The notes under the pieces: model-generated
The model's database searches: none
Seen by the model: the letters and a program-made list of their open reading frames with translations, nothing else
What the model was told of the DNA's origin: nothing
Assembly: GCF_017808105.1 (NCBI RefSeq)
Contig: NZ_JADBHF010000010.1
Location: 1 to 64,000, forward strand
From: Brevibacterium renqingii
GTDB lineage: Bacteria > Actinomycetota > Actinomycetes > Actinomycetales > Brevibacteriaceae
Length of the DNA: 64,000 nt
Direction: 5' to 3'
Made by a program: the position numbers and the translations under genes
Shown: positions 9,060 through 18,067 of the stretch, piece after piece
How the letters are laid out: the number at the start of each line of letters is the position of its first letter
Numbering within the stretch: position 1 is the first letter of the stretch

Positions 9060-9080
9060 CTTTCGTCACAACCGGATCCG

Positions 9081-12000
9081 TCAGCGGAAGTTCCTGGCCT
9101 TCGTCGGCAGCTGCACCTCGAGCGGGATGAGCTTGTGCGCATAGAGGCTGACGACCTCTCCCCCACGCTGGATCAGACCGGTGACGGCGAGGACGTTGCG
9201 GGAAGTCGCGACCGTGCGGAAGCGTTTCATCAGCCCGGCGGTGGCCACGACGTTGAGCATCCCGAATTCGTCCTCGAGGTTGATGAAGGTGATTCCCGAG
9301 GCCGTGGCCGGTCGCTGCCTGTGGGTGACGATCGCGGCCACGGTCATCCGGGTCCCGTCCGCGGCCTTCGCCGCATCCGCGGTCGAGGAGCAGCCTCGTG
9401 CGATCAGCTGTTCGCGCAGCATCTCCGTCGGGTAGCCGTCGACGGTGATCCCCGTGGAGAACAGCTCGGCCAGGGTCGTGTCGAAGGCATCCATGGCCGG
9501 CAGGCTCGGCGCCGAATCCACCGTCGCCGTCCCCGGCAGCAGGCCGGGGTGGGCTCCGGCGACTCCCCCGGCCAGCCACAGAGCCTGCCGGCGGTCGAGG
9601 TCGAATCCGGCCAGCGCTCCGGCCGTGGCCAGGCTCTCCAGAGCCTGTCTGCCGATGCCGGTCCGCTCCGCCAGATCCGCCACCGAGGCGAAGGGGGCGG
9701 TCTCGCGTTCACGGACGATCACCTCGGCGAAGGAACCGACGTGTGCGACCGAATCCAGGCCCAAGCGGATCCCCAGCTGCGGCGTCGAGGCGCCGGGCTG
9801 GTCGGAGCCGAGCCATTCGAGATCGGTCGCAGCCTGCGAACGGCGGATGTCGACCGGCAGGATCGGCACCCCGTGCCGGCGGGCATCGGCGATGAGCGAC
9901 TGCGGGGAGTAGAAGCCCATCGGCTGGCTGCGCAGCAGACCGGCGGTGAAGGCCGCATGGTGGTGGTATTTGAACCAGGCGGACTGATAGACGAGATTGG
10001 CGAAGCTGATGGCGTGCGATTCGGGGAACCCGTAGTTCGCGAAGGCCGCGATGGTGGCGAAGATCGACTCGGCGGTGTCCTCGGCCACCCCGCGCTCCAC
10101 GGCTCCGACGCGGAACTTCTCGGCCAGTTCGGCCATCCGCTTCTCCGACCGTCGTGAGCCCATGGCCTGACGCAGCTGATCGGCGTCGGCTCCGCTGAAG
10201 CCGCCGACGTCGATGGCCATCTGCATCAGCTGCTCCTGGAACAGCGGCACCCCGTAGGTCTTGGACAGGGACTTCTTCAGCAGCGGGTGGAGGTATTCGA
10301 CCTCGTCGATCCCCTGCCTCCTGCGGATGTAGGGGTGGACGGACCCGCCCTGGATGGGACCGGGCCGGATGAGGGCGACCTGAACGGCCAGATCATAGAA
10401 GATCTCCGGCCGCAGCCGCGGCAGAGTCGCCAGCTGGGCACGGGACTCGACCTGGAAGACTCCGACGGCATCGGCCTTCTGCAGCATCTCGTAGACGCGG
10501 GGGTCCTCGTCGTCGATCTCCGCCCGGTCGATGAGCTCTCCTGTGTGACGGTGGACGAGGTCGACCATCTCATGCAGCGCGGTGAGCATCCCCAGACCCA
10601 GCAGATCGAACTTCACGAGGTCCATGGCCGCACAGTCGTCCTTGTCCCACTGCACGACGGTCCGGTGGCCCATCGTCGCCCTCTCGATCGGGACCACCTC
10701 GCCGATGGGGCGGTCGGCGAGGATCATTCCGCCGGAGTGGATGCCCAGATGCCGGGGAGAGCCGAGCAGGTCGCCGGCGATGCTGAGCACGGGAGCGGGG
10801 ACCGGCGAGTCCTCTGCATCGGGCAGGCTCGACCACCGGCTGCTCGCCTTCGAGAACGCATCCTGCTGCCCCGGGGCATAGCCGAGGCTGAACGCGGCGT
10901 CCCGGATCGCGGACTTCGCCCGGTAGGTGATGACATTGGCCACCTGGGCGGCGCGCTCACGACCGAAGTGGTCATAGACGTATTGGATGACCTCCTCGCG
11001 GCGACCGGATTCGATGTCGATGTCGATGTCCGGATACCCCTTGCGGTCCGGAGACAGGAATCGGTCGAAGAGCAGCCCGTGCTTGACCGCGTCGACGGCG
11101 GTGATGCCGAGGACGAAGCAGACCGCGGAGTTCGCCGCGGAACCTCTGCCCTGGCAGAAGATGCTCGAGAGGCGGCAGAACTCCGTGATGTCGAAGACGA
11201 TGAGGAAGTACCCGCAGAAGCCCAGCTGAGCGATCATGTCCGTCTCCCGGTCCAGCTGTGCCCAGGCCCGCGGGTTGGCTGCCCTGGACCCGTAGCGACA
11301 GCGGCCGCGCTCGTCGATGAGACCGCGCAGATACTCCTCCGCCTCCCGGTCGTCGGGCATCGGGGCCCGCGGCAGGTCCGGACGGGCCGTACCCAGGACG
11401 AAGGAGGCCTCCCGACCGATGCGCACCGCATTCTCGAGGGCCTGCCGAGGGAACCGCGCGGCCATCTCCTCCCCCGTGTGGATCCGAGCGTTCGCCGTCG
11501 CCGGCAGCCACCCGGTCAGTTCATCGAGCGAGAGACGCGACCGCACCGAGGCTCTCACCTGGGCAGATCTCCACTGAGCACGAGTGGCGAAGTGGACTGC
11601 ATTGCTGGCCACGATCGGCAGATGCGTCCGTTCGGCCAGATCGCCGAGGTGGCGCAGCCTCTCATCATCGTCCGGGGTCCCGTCCCGGCTGAGTTCGACG
11701 GCCAGACGGTCGGGGCCGAAGAGCGTCATGAGTTCGCGCAGGGCGCCCAGGCCGCCGTCGGCATCGCCGAGGGCTCGCCGCAGCGGACCCTTGCGGCAGC
11801 CGGTGAGGATCGTCCAGTCCCCGTCCATCGCCGCCAGCTCCTCGAGGTCGAACACGGGACGGTTCTTCTCACCGCGCAGGTTCGCTTCGGTGATGGCCTG
11901 CGAGAGCCGGTGGTAGCCGTCGACGCTGCGGGCGAGGACGAGCAGATGCGTGGCCTCGGGGTCGGTCTGTCCGGGAATCCTCTCCCTCAGCCCCACGGAC

Positions 12001-12449
12001 AGTTCGGCGCCGAAGACGGTGGGCAGCCCCACCTCGGCGGCGGCGTGAGCGAATCGGACCGCACCGTAGAGACCGTTGTGGTCGGTCAGCGCCAAGGAAG
12101 TCAGCCCGGCGGCGGCGCCGGCGGTCACGAGCTCCTCGGGATCGGAGGCTCCGTCGAGGAAGCTGAACTGGGAATGCACGTGCAGCTCCGCCCATTCCAC
12201 GCTCGCGGTGCGCAGCAGCGGGCCGCGCTTCGGACCTTCGCCGAGTGTCTTTGCATATCGGTCGCGTCCGTCGGGGCCGCGGGGGCCGACCGAGACCTGG
12301 TAGCGGTCGGGACGGGAGAACGCAGGGGCGTCGGAACCGTCCGCATGCTTGTCGACGGGAGCGTCCGCCCCGTGTGCGTCCGGAGTGTCCTTGCCTTCGA
12401 GTCTGCGGGCCAGCTTCGACCAGGGAGTGCGCGGGTTCGAGAAACCCAT
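9081..12449 (-). CDS. dnaE2: Error-prone DNA polymerase III alpha subunit
   Basis: A 1122-residue C-family polymerase. The PHP domain begins near residue 88 (ELHVHSQFSFLDGAS). The palm carries YPDIDIDIE with the catalytic aspartates, preceded by QGRGSAANS. C-terminal HhH and OB-like regions follow. The N-terminal 85 residues form an extra hydrophilic, probably disordered leader. DnaE2 does the translesion synthesis of the SOS mutasome with ImuA' and ImuB. The ATG at 12449 follows AGGAGG. The gene lies 40 bp after imuB in the same direction, so the LexA box before imuA probably governs all three. Confidence 0.95.
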   Translation of the reverse strand: MGFSNPRTPWSKLARRLEGKDTPDAHGADAPVDKHADGSDAPAFSRPDRYQVSVGPRGPDGRDRYAKTLGEGPKRGPLLRTASVEWAELHVHSQFSFLDGASDPEELVTAGAAAGLTSLALTDHNGLYGAVRFAHAAAEVGLPTVFGAELSVGLRERIPGQTDPEATHLLVLARSVDGYHRLSQAITEANLRGEKNRPVFDLEELAAMDGDWTILTGCRKGPLRRALGDADGGLGALRELMTLFGPDRLAVELSRDGTPDDDERLRHLGDLAERTHLPIVASNAVHFATRAQWRSAQVRASVRSRLSLDELTGWLPATANARIHTGEEMAARFPRQALENAVRIGREASFVLGTARPDLPRAPMPDDREAEEYLRGLIDERGRCRYGSRAANPRAWAQLDRETDMIAQLGFCGYFLIVFDITEFCRLSSIFCQGRGSAANSAVCFVLGITAVDAVKHGLLFDRFLSPDRKGYPDIDIDIESGRREEVIQYVYDHFGRERAAQVANVITYRAKSAIRDAAFSLGYAPGQQDAFSKASSRWSSLPDAEDSPVPAPVLSIAGDLLGSPRHLGIHSGGMILADRPIGEVVPIERATMGHRTVVQWDKDDCAAMDLVKFDLLGLGMLTALHEMVDLVHRHTGELIDRAEIDDEDPRVYEMLQKADAVGVFQVESRAQLATLPRLRPEIFYDLAVQVALIRPGPIQGGSVHPYIRRRQGIDEVEYLHPLLKKSLSKTYGVPLFQEQLMQMAIDVGGFSGADADQLRQAMGSRRSEKRMAELAEKFRVGAVERGVAEDTAESIFATIAAFANYGFPESHAISFANLVYQSAWFKYHHHAAFTAGLLRSQPMGFYSPQSLIADARRHGVPILPVDIRRSQAATDLEWLGSDQPGASTPQLGIRLGLDSVAHVGSFAEVIVRERETAPFASVADLAERTGIGRQALESLATAGALAGFDLDRRQALWLAGGVAGAHPGLLPGTATVDSAPSLPAMDAFDTTLAELFSTGITVDGYPTEMLREQLIARGCSSTADAAKAADGTRMTVAAIVTHRQRPATASGITFINLEDEFGMLNVVATAGLMKRFRTVATSRNVLAVTGLIQRGGEVVSLYAHKLIPLEVQLPTKARNFR

Positions 12450-12489
12450 CGGTGCCTCCTCTCTCCTGCCTGTGTCTCGTTGACCCGGT

Positions 12490-14127
12490 TCAGCGGTAGC
12501 GACCGGTGAGGTACCACTGGCCGCGTTCCTTGCTCAGCAGGAGGGCCCGCCCCGCATCGGTCACCACCTGCAGCCGGGTTCGGTAGACGGTCCGTTCGGG
12601 ATCCCACCACCCGGATTCGATGGGCCAGGAACCGGAGTAGTCGGTGATGGCCGCGGTCTCCCCGGTGGGGAATCTGATCGTCGTCGGTGCGGCCTCCAGA
12701 CCCGAGGGGCGCGCCTGCACCGGCGAACCGTCCGCGGCGAGCACATCGACGGCCGAGTGCTCGACGATGGTCGGTCGGGGCGCGTGCAGGGCACCGGGCC
12801 AGGGGGCTCCGGGACTGCGTTCGGGGACGGCCGCCTGCTGCCATGGGGTCCACAGGTTCGTCTCGGCCGGGTCCCACCCGCCCTGGATGCCCGGCACGAG
12901 CACCGCATCCGGGCCGAACAGACCCTGCAGGCGTTCGAGGGTATGGGTGATCTGACCGGTGTTCTCCTCGAACAGGCTCTTCGTGGCTCCGATCGGAGTG
13001 GTCAGCTCCGCCGCGATGAGACGCAGCGCGATGATGCCGTCCGCGGAGAAGTCCTCTGCGTCGGGAGCCGGCTCGTCACCGAAGTCGAGAGCCTGCGGGT
13101 CCGTGCCCCCGCGCCGGGGCCCTGACCCGGTAGTCGGGCCGGTGCCCGCTCCGGTGCTCGCTCCGGCCAGCCAGCCCTCGGCCTGCCACCGCAGCCGATC
13201 CGCGATCGCGTTCTCCTGCATGTCCTCGATCCGCCAGGTCCGGGACGAGGACTGTCCGGCCGCTGCGTCCAGTTCGATCGTGATCTGGGTGCAGACCATC
13301 CCCTGCCTGCGCACCTTGGTCAGCAGCTCGGCGCCGAGCTGACGGGCGAGGAAGCCGAGGGTGTCGCTGCGGGTCGTCGGTGCGTCGAGGTCGAGTTCGG
13401 CATCGAGGGGCTCCCCGCGGACCTGATCGGCCAGGGGTCTGCCCTCCACGCCGGAGGCCAGCTCGTGCACATGCCGACCGAAGGCACCGAACCGTGAGTT
13501 CACGTCCTTGGCCTCCAGCCGGGCCAGGTCGCCGAGGCGGCGCAGGCCCAGCTGCAGGAAGACCTCGATCAGCGCGGTCGCCCCGGCCCCGGCATATTCC
13601 AGGGTCGTGATCGGCTGCTCGGCCAGGAAGTCCACGGTCCGTCCGGGCTCGACCCGGCGAGCCTGCCCGGAGGCCAGCACCGCGGCGAAGACGGTGTCGG
13701 CGATGCCGGGGAAGAATTCCCACCCGGTCTCGTCCACGAGCGCGGAGACCAGGGCCTCGACGGCGCTGGACTCGTCAGGGTAGCCGTGTCGGAGTGAGTC
13801 GAGCGGAATCGCCAGCGTGCCCGGGCTGAGCAGGGTGAATCGAGCGACGAGGTCCTCGAGAGCTCCGACTCCGGCGCTGAAGTGCCGATTGTCCACGTCT
13901 TCGTCCCAGACCACGACACGGGCCTCCGGGCAGCGGAACCCGACGGCTCGCTTGTTGTTGCCGACGGCGACGCCGGAGGCGCGGGCGGGGGCATTGGCGG
14001 CGATGACCTTTCCTCCGTGGAGCACCGCGACCGGGCGGCCCGGGCCGATCTCGTGTTCGGCCGCTGCGGCCACGGCCGGCCAGTCGGGCACCGTGAGGAC
14101 GAGAGTGCGCTGAGCCTCACCCGACAT
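12490..14127 (-). CDS. imuB: ImuB-like Y-family polymerase homologue (probably catalytically inactive)
   Basis: A 545-residue Y-family-fold protein. The N-terminal motif where DinB has its first catalytic aspartates reads VPDWPAVAAA, and the region where a second acidic pair would be expected reads IPLDSLRHG. The acidic metal ligands therefore look lost, as in ImuB. The little-finger region is followed by a long C-terminal part with a Gly/Thr-rich linker near residue 320. ImuB is the beta-clamp-binding scaffold that recruits DnaE2. It overlaps imuA by 11 bp. Confidence 0.9.
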   Translation of the reverse strand: MSGEAQRTLVLTVPDWPAVAAAAEHEIGPGRPVAVLHGGKVIAANAPARASGVAVGNNKRAVGFRCPEARVVVWDEDVDNRHFSAGVGALEDLVARFTLLSPGTLAIPLDSLRHGYPDESSAVEALVSALVDETGWEFFPGIADTVFAAVLASGQARRVEPGRTVDFLAEQPITTLEYAGAGATALIEVFLQLGLRRLGDLARLEAKDVNSRFGAFGRHVHELASGVEGRPLADQVRGEPLDAELDLDAPTTRSDTLGFLARQLGAELLTKVRRQGMVCTQITIELDAAAGQSSSRTWRIEDMQENAIADRLRWQAEGWLAGASTGAGTGPTTGSGPRRGGTDPQALDFGDEPAPDAEDFSADGIIALRLIAAELTTPIGATKSLFEENTGQITHTLERLQGLFGPDAVLVPGIQGGWDPAETNLWTPWQQAAVPERSPGAPWPGALHAPRPTIVEHSAVDVLAADGSPVQARPSGLEAAPTTIRFPTGETAAITDYSGSWPIESGWWDPERTVYRTRLQVVTDAGRALLLSKERGQWYLTGRYR

Positions 14128-14878
14128 GATCGATCACCTGCCGCAGATGCGTGATCGTCGTCCACCTCGGGTCCTCGGAGCCGGCGGCAGAGGTCGGCTC
14201 AGAAGCCGCCTCGGAGACCGCTGCGGGAGCTTCCGACGTCCCCGCGGGGACTGCGACGGGAGTTCCGGTCGGGCCGGGCAGCAGGAAACGGTGGATCCCC
14301 GTCTGCGAGCGGGCACGGACGAGGCAGGACTGCAGACGGCCTCGACCGCGTTCGGTGCCCGACCATCGCGTGTCCGTGATCTCGATCTGCTCCGTGCTGC
14401 CGGGCATGGGCCGAAGACCGATGACGCTCATCCGCCGTTCGCGGACCTTGGCCAGGAGCCGAGCACGCTCCGAAGCACTCGGCGAGAACCCCGGATCGAC
14501 GAGGATGATGTCGAAGGATTCGATGAGGATCGACGCCACGCGCAGCCAGTCCTCGCCGGGGGTGGCCAGGTTGACGAAATGATCGAGGTCGACACCCAGA
14601 TCGGCGATGGAGGAGACCGCCGGTTCGCCGAGCCCGATGCCGGCACACCACTTCTGCTCCCGGGTCGCAGCGGCGAGCGTCGCCAGTGCGCAGCTGACAG
14701 AGAGTTCCCCGGTGACGGTGACGAGCTCTCCCCGAGGCAGGCCACCGCGACGGAACAGCGGAGAGAGCACAGGATTCACCGGATGGGGCGGGATCCTGTC
14801 GAACAGGGCCGTGGCCGTGGAGATCCCTGTCTCCCGGCTGAGCTGTTCGACGACTGGTGCGGCTGACATGACATCCAT
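14117..14878 (-). CDS. imuA': ImuA'-like RecA-related protein of the SOS mutasome
   Basis: A 253-residue RecA-fold-like protein. RecA-type strands are visible (DIILVDPGFS), but no intact Walker A: the expected spot reads VTGELSVSCA. This fits ImuA'-type accessory proteins. The last 60 residues are an Ala/Pro/Ser/Thr-rich linker with a short tail, and hold one copy of the 14-bp palindrome. First gene of the imuA'-imuB-dnaE2 operon, with a LexA box immediately upstream. A second ATG at 14869 is an alternative start. Confidence 0.85.
   Translation of the reverse strand: MDVMSAAPVVEQLSRETGISTATALFDRIPPHPVNPVLSPLFRRGGLPRGELVTVTGELSVSCALATLAAATREQKWCAGIGLGEPAVSSIADLGVDLDHFVNLATPGEDWLRVASILIESFDIILVDPGFSPSASERARLLAKVRERRMSVIGLRPMPGSTEQIEITDTRWSGTERGRGRLQSCLVRARSQTGIHRFLLPGPTGTPVAVPAGTSEAPAAVSEAASEPTSAAGSEDPRWTTITHLRQVIDHVG
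14235..14251. repeat. Dispersed palindrome copy 1 (inside imuA')
   Basis: GACGTCCCCGCGGGGAC contains the 14-bp perfect palindrome GTCCCCGCGGGGAC (14238-14251). In the imuA' frame it encodes VPAGT within a low-complexity linker. Confidence 0.7.
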
Positions 14879-14880
14879 TA

Positions 14881-14896
14881 TCGAACTGGTGTTCTA
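14881..14896. promoter_or_regulatory. LexA (SOS) box of the imuA'-imuB-dnaE2 operon
   Basis: TCGAACTGGTGTTCTA matches the actinobacterial SOS box TCGAAC-N4-GTTCGA at 11 of 12 arm positions. It lies 3 bp upstream of the first imuA' ATG (14878), where LexA would cover the promoter or start. Confidence 0.9.
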
Positions 14897-14908
14897 AATT
14901 GGCAAGAT

Positions 14909-16534
14909 TCAGGCGACCGCATTGCTCTCCCGGGCGTGTCGCCATTCGGCCTCGAACATCCAAGCGATGCAGAGCCCCAGGTCAAAGCCATAACCGCCGC
15001 CGACGGTGCCCGGATCCGCATCGCCGGTGGCCTCCTCGACCTCCGCGACCTGGACCGCGGTGTCGAACATCGCACGTCCCCTCACACGGCTCTCCAGCGG
15101 CAGCAGCTGTGAGCCCTCGGGCAGGTAGAAGGCGAAAGCCGCGGGGCCGCGCATCGCTCCGGCGAAGTCGGCCCCGGTGCGTTCGATGCGCAGCTGGTAC
15201 TTGTGCACCACGGTGTGGTGGCGTCGGCAGAGCAGGATGAGATTGTCCATATCCGTCGTCCCGCCCTGGGACCAGGGCCGGATATGGTGGGCGTCGCATC
15301 GCCGACGGACTCGGCATCCGGGGAACTGGCAGCAGACATCGCGCACACTCAAGGCCAGCCTCTGGCGCCTGCTCACCAGACGCTTCGCGCGTCCGAGCAT
15401 GAGGACGTCGCCATCGCCGCCTTTGATCGCTCCGCTGATCAATGCCTCACAGCTCAGCCGCTCCGCAGTCGCGGCGGTGATGCCGCCGAACCCCTCGATC
15501 CTGCAGGTCGTATCCGCTCTTCTCTCCTTCGCCCCTGCGAGGACGCCGGCGGAGGAAAGCGTCCCCGCGGGGACGTCGGCGCCGGCCTCGATACTGGCTT
15601 CGGCGCCGGCCTCCAGGGTCGTGCTGGCCTCCAAAGCGGCACCTGCGCGGGTGACCACCTCGGCGGAGGCGTGGATGAGCATCCTGGCGCGGTCGGCGTC
15701 CATCGCACCGGCGGGTGCGGAGCGAGGGAAGGCGCGGACGAGCTCCATCAGGCACATCACCTGGGAGATCGGCTCATGGGGTGCTTCTTCCTCGCCATCC
15801 GGGTCGTCGGTGCCGTTCCCTGCATCGGAGGTCCGCTGCTCTGCGGATTCCTCCTCCGCGCGGCGTTCGAGAAGGTGACGGGCGGCATCGAGCATCGTGA
15901 AGAGCTCCGCGGCCTCGTCCTCCTCGAGATCGATCGTGATGCGGGTCCGGCCGGGCGCGACCTGGCGCATGGTGACGCTGTCCTGCGGCAGGCGGACCGG
16001 CAGCGGTCCGGGCTCGATCGCGGCAGCCAGCTGTTGATAGTCCCGGGAGATCCGGCTGATCTGGCTGCCCGTGGCGATGGTGGCCAAGCGCAGCGCCTCG
16101 TCGTCGCCGATCCGCTCGCCCAGCCGGGTCACTTCCCGCACCTTGGAGAAGCTGACCTCGCCGGCGGCCAGACTCTTCTGCACTTTCGGCATCGCCCGCA
16201 GCGCCATCATCACCCTGACGTATTCGCGTGCCGTGTGCATGCTCACCGAGGCCACATGCATCACCCATTCGGGCAGGGTCCTCACCCCGACCCACTCCGC
16301 CCACAGCTCCCGTCGCTCCACCTCGTCGATGAGGGCGATGACCCGAGCGTGGCAGAAGGCGATGCACGAGGTGTTGCGGCGGATGTCGGTGACGATCTCC
16401 GCACAGCTGAGTCGGCTGAGATCGGCTTCGACCTCAGCGCCTCCGTAGTCCTGCGGGTCGATGCTCAGCTGCTCGATGTTCCCGTGCTGCACAGCATCGG
16501 GCTCCGCCGCCTCGACCGTTTTCTCGTCCTGCAT
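14909..16534 (-). CDS. DUF222 / HNH endonuclease signature protein (13E12-repeat family)
   Basis: A 541-residue protein. The N-terminal half is DUF222-like helical sequence (HARVIALIDEVERRELW and AREYVRVMMALRAMPKVQ). A Glu/Ala/Gly-rich variable linker at about 220-350 holds one palindrome copy. An HNH nuclease motif follows at about 400-450: CDAHHIRPWSQGG then LLCRRHHTVVH. The family is abundant in actinobacteria and its role is unknown. The ATG at 16534 follows GGAGGGGAAG. It ends 30 bp before imuA', on the same strand, so the SOS cassette is downstream of it. Confidence 0.88.
   Translation of the reverse strand: MQDEKTVEAAEPDAVQHGNIEQLSIDPQDYGGAEVEADLSRLSCAEIVTDIRRNTSCIAFCHARVIALIDEVERRELWAEWVGVRTLPEWVMHVASVSMHTAREYVRVMMALRAMPKVQKSLAAGEVSFSKVREVTRLGERIGDDEALRLATIATGSQISRISRDYQQLAAAIEPGPLPVRLPQDSVTMRQVAPGRTRITIDLEEDEAAELFTMLDAARHLLERRAEEESAEQRTSDAGNGTDDPDGEEEAPHEPISQVMCLMELVRAFPRSAPAGAMDADRARMLIHASAEVVTRAGAALEASTTLEAGAEASIEAGADVPAGTLSSAGVLAGAKERRADTTCRIEGFGGITAATAERLSCEALISGAIKGGDGDVLMLGRAKRLVSRRQRLALSVRDVCCQFPGCRVRRRCDAHHIRPWSQGGTTDMDNLILLCRRHHTVVHKYQLRIERTGADFAGAMRGPAAFAFYLPEGSQLLPLESRVRGRAMFDTAVQVAEVEEATGDADPGTVGGGYGFDLGLCIAWMFEAEWRHARESNAVA
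15561..15577. repeat. Dispersed palindrome copy 2 (inside the DUF222/HNH gene)
   Basis: GTCCCCGCGGGGACGTC holds the same 14-bp palindrome (15561-15574) as copies 1 and 3. Read on the coding strand it encodes DVPAGT in the variable linker of the protein. Confidence 0.7.
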
Positions 16535-16652
16535 GGCTTCCCCTCCCGTGGCCCCTCGGCCTTTCCGGTCCGGCAGACTCCATGACCGCTGACCGTGCCA
16601 TCACTGTAGAACTCGGCACTGACACGAGAATCGGATCGACAGCAGTCTCCAG

Positions 16653-16674
16653 GAATCTTCATCTGTTGAGATTC
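16653..16674. other. Imperfectly spaced inverted repeat between DUF222/HNH and the methyltransferase
   Basis: GAATCT (16653-16658) and AGATTC (16669-16674) flank a 10-nt loop in the 234-bp divergent intergenic region. It may be an operator. The rest of 16535-16768 holds the methyltransferase -10 box and no gene I recognise. Confidence 0.3.
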
Positions 16675-16756
16675 GATTCTTCTTCGTTTTCCAGATGAGC
16701 CCGCCGGAGAGCTGCGAAGAAGCCACAGCGCTGCGGTTCGGGCCGACGCGCACCGG

Positions 16757-16762
16757 TAGGGT
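16757..16762 (+). promoter_or_regulatory. -10 box for a leaderless methyltransferase mRNA
   Basis: TAGGGT ends 6 nt before the ATG at 16769. Transcription would begin at or next to the A of the start codon, and there is no separate ribosome binding site. Confidence 0.5.
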
Positions 16763-16768
16763 GAGGTC

Positions 16769-17467
16769 ATGACCGACGGGAGCACTGACAGCAGCAGAAC
16801 TGACAGCATCGGCACTGCCCGCGAGCGGCCCACTCGCGATTCCTATGACGCGATCGCGGAGGCGTATACGGACTGGGTCGCCGACGAACTCACCGCCAAA
16901 CCTCATGATCGGGCCGTGCTCGGAGCGTTCTCCGAACTCGTGCTCGCCACCGGGTCGGCCGAGGTCCTCGACATCGGCTGCGGCCCCGGGCGCATCACCT
17001 CGTTCCTCGCCGCCCTCGGGCTGACCCCGAGCGGTCTCGACCTCTCCCCCGCGATGATCGAGCTCGCCCAGGGCCTCTACCCGAACCTCGACTTCGACCT
17101 CGGAACGATGTCCGCCCTCCCCCATGCGGACGCATCCTTCGGCGGTCTTGTGGCGTGGTACTCGATCATCCATGTCCCCGATGACGGACTCCCCGTCGTC
17201 TTCGCCGAGGCGGCACGTGTCCTCCGCCCGGGCGGATGGTTCCAGCTCGCCTTCCAGCTCGGCGACCGAGTGGACCATCATTCGGATCTGGCCGGGACCG
17301 CGATCGACCTCGACTTCCACCGGCGCTCGATCGAACAGGTGGCCTCCGCCCTCGAACCGCACGGCCTCCTCCCGGTCACCCGACTCGAACGCGAGCCGGA
17401 TCGCCGCGGCCGATATCCCGAGGCTAGCCGACAGGGCTATCTCCTCGTGCGTAAGACCAGCCGGTGA
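16769..17467 (+). CDS. Class I SAM-dependent methyltransferase
   Basis: A 232-residue protein with a Rossmann methyltransferase core. Motif I DIGCGPG is at about residues 68-74, the acidic strand end GLDLSPAMIELA follows, then MSALPHADASFGG and the post-motif RVLRPGGWFQLAFQ. It resembles the UbiE/type 11 group that methylates small molecules. No substrate can be assigned. It is separated from trmL by 92 bp on the same strand. The start is supported by a -10 box suited to a leaderless transcript. Confidence 0.85.
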   Translation: MTDGSTDSSRTDSIGTARERPTRDSYDAIAEAYTDWVADELTAKPHDRAVLGAFSELVLATGSAEVLDIGCGPGRITSFLAALGLTPSGLDLSPAMIELAQGLYPNLDFDLGTMSALPHADASFGGLVAWYSIIHVPDDGLPVVFAEAARVLRPGGWFQLAFQLGDRVDHHSDLAGTAIDLDFHRRSIEQVASALEPHGLLPVTRLEREPDRRGRYPEASRQGYLLVRKTSR

Positions 17468-17559
17468 CGGTGGGCTCGTCCCCGTCGCCCGGGCCGCCAG
17501 CGCCGGCGACGACCGCGGCGACAGGAGATCACGGCGAGGGGTGAGAAGATGAGAGGGCT

Positions 17560-18024
17560 ATGAACATCGACATCGTCTTCCACACCCCCGAGATCCCCGG
17601 CAACACCGGCAACGCCATTCGGCTCGCCGCGGTCACGGGGGCTCACCTCCACCTCGTCGAACCGCTCGGTTTCGACCTCTCCGATGCGAAGCTGCGCAGA
17701 GCCGGACTCGACTACCATGACCTCGCCCATGTCACGGTCCACGAGTCGCTGGCGGCCCTGTGGGACCACCTCGGAGACCGTCGGGTGATCGCCTTCAGCA
17801 CGCATACGACAGGTTCCTTCGCCGAGGTGGACTACCGCGACGGGGACGTCCTCCTGTTCGGTCGGGAATCGACCGGTCTGCCCGACTCGGTCATCGAGGA
17901 CGAACACGTCGACATGTCGGTGCGCATCCCCATGCTGCCGGCCCGCCGCTCGCTCAATCTCGCGAACTCGGCATCGATCGCCATCTACGAGGCCTGGCGG
18001 CAGCAGGGATACGCAGGGACCTGA
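17560..18024 (+). CDS. trmL: tRNA (cytidine(34)-2'-O)-methyltransferase
   Basis: A 154-residue single-domain SPOUT methyltransferase, the normal TrmL length. It opens with PEIPGNTGNAIRLAAVTG. The knot region has LFGRESTGLP and IPMLPARRSLNLANSASI, which bind SAM. TrmL 2'-O-methylates the wobble nucleotide of certain tRNA-Leu isoacceptors in other bacteria. The ATG at 17560 follows GAGAGG. It is followed closely by pdxK. Confidence 0.93.
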   Translation: MNIDIVFHTPEIPGNTGNAIRLAAVTGAHLHLVEPLGFDLSDAKLRRAGLDYHDLAHVTVHESLAALWDHLGDRRVIAFSTHTTGSFAEVDYRDGDVLLFGRESTGLPDSVIEDEHVDMSVRIPMLPARRSLNLANSASIAIYEAWRQQGYAGT

Positions 18025-18031
18025 ACCCGCG

Positions 18032-18037
18032 TAGACT
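18032..18037 (+). promoter_or_regulatory. Candidate -10 box for pdxK
   Basis: TAGACT lies 30 bp before the pdxK ATG and upstream of its AAAGGA ribosome binding site. No good -35 is visible. Confidence 0.35.
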
Positions 18038-18067
18038 TCTTCGCGACAGCTTTACGAAAGGACCGCT

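Noticed and set aside
8938..9080. SAM riboswitch before metY
   Set aside because: No stem-loop arrangement or conserved riboswitch core could be recognised; the notable feature is the TGTCAT cluster.
10287..12509. 740-codon plus-strand frame opposite dnaE2
   Set aside because: Antisense shadow of an intact, motif-rich DnaE2.
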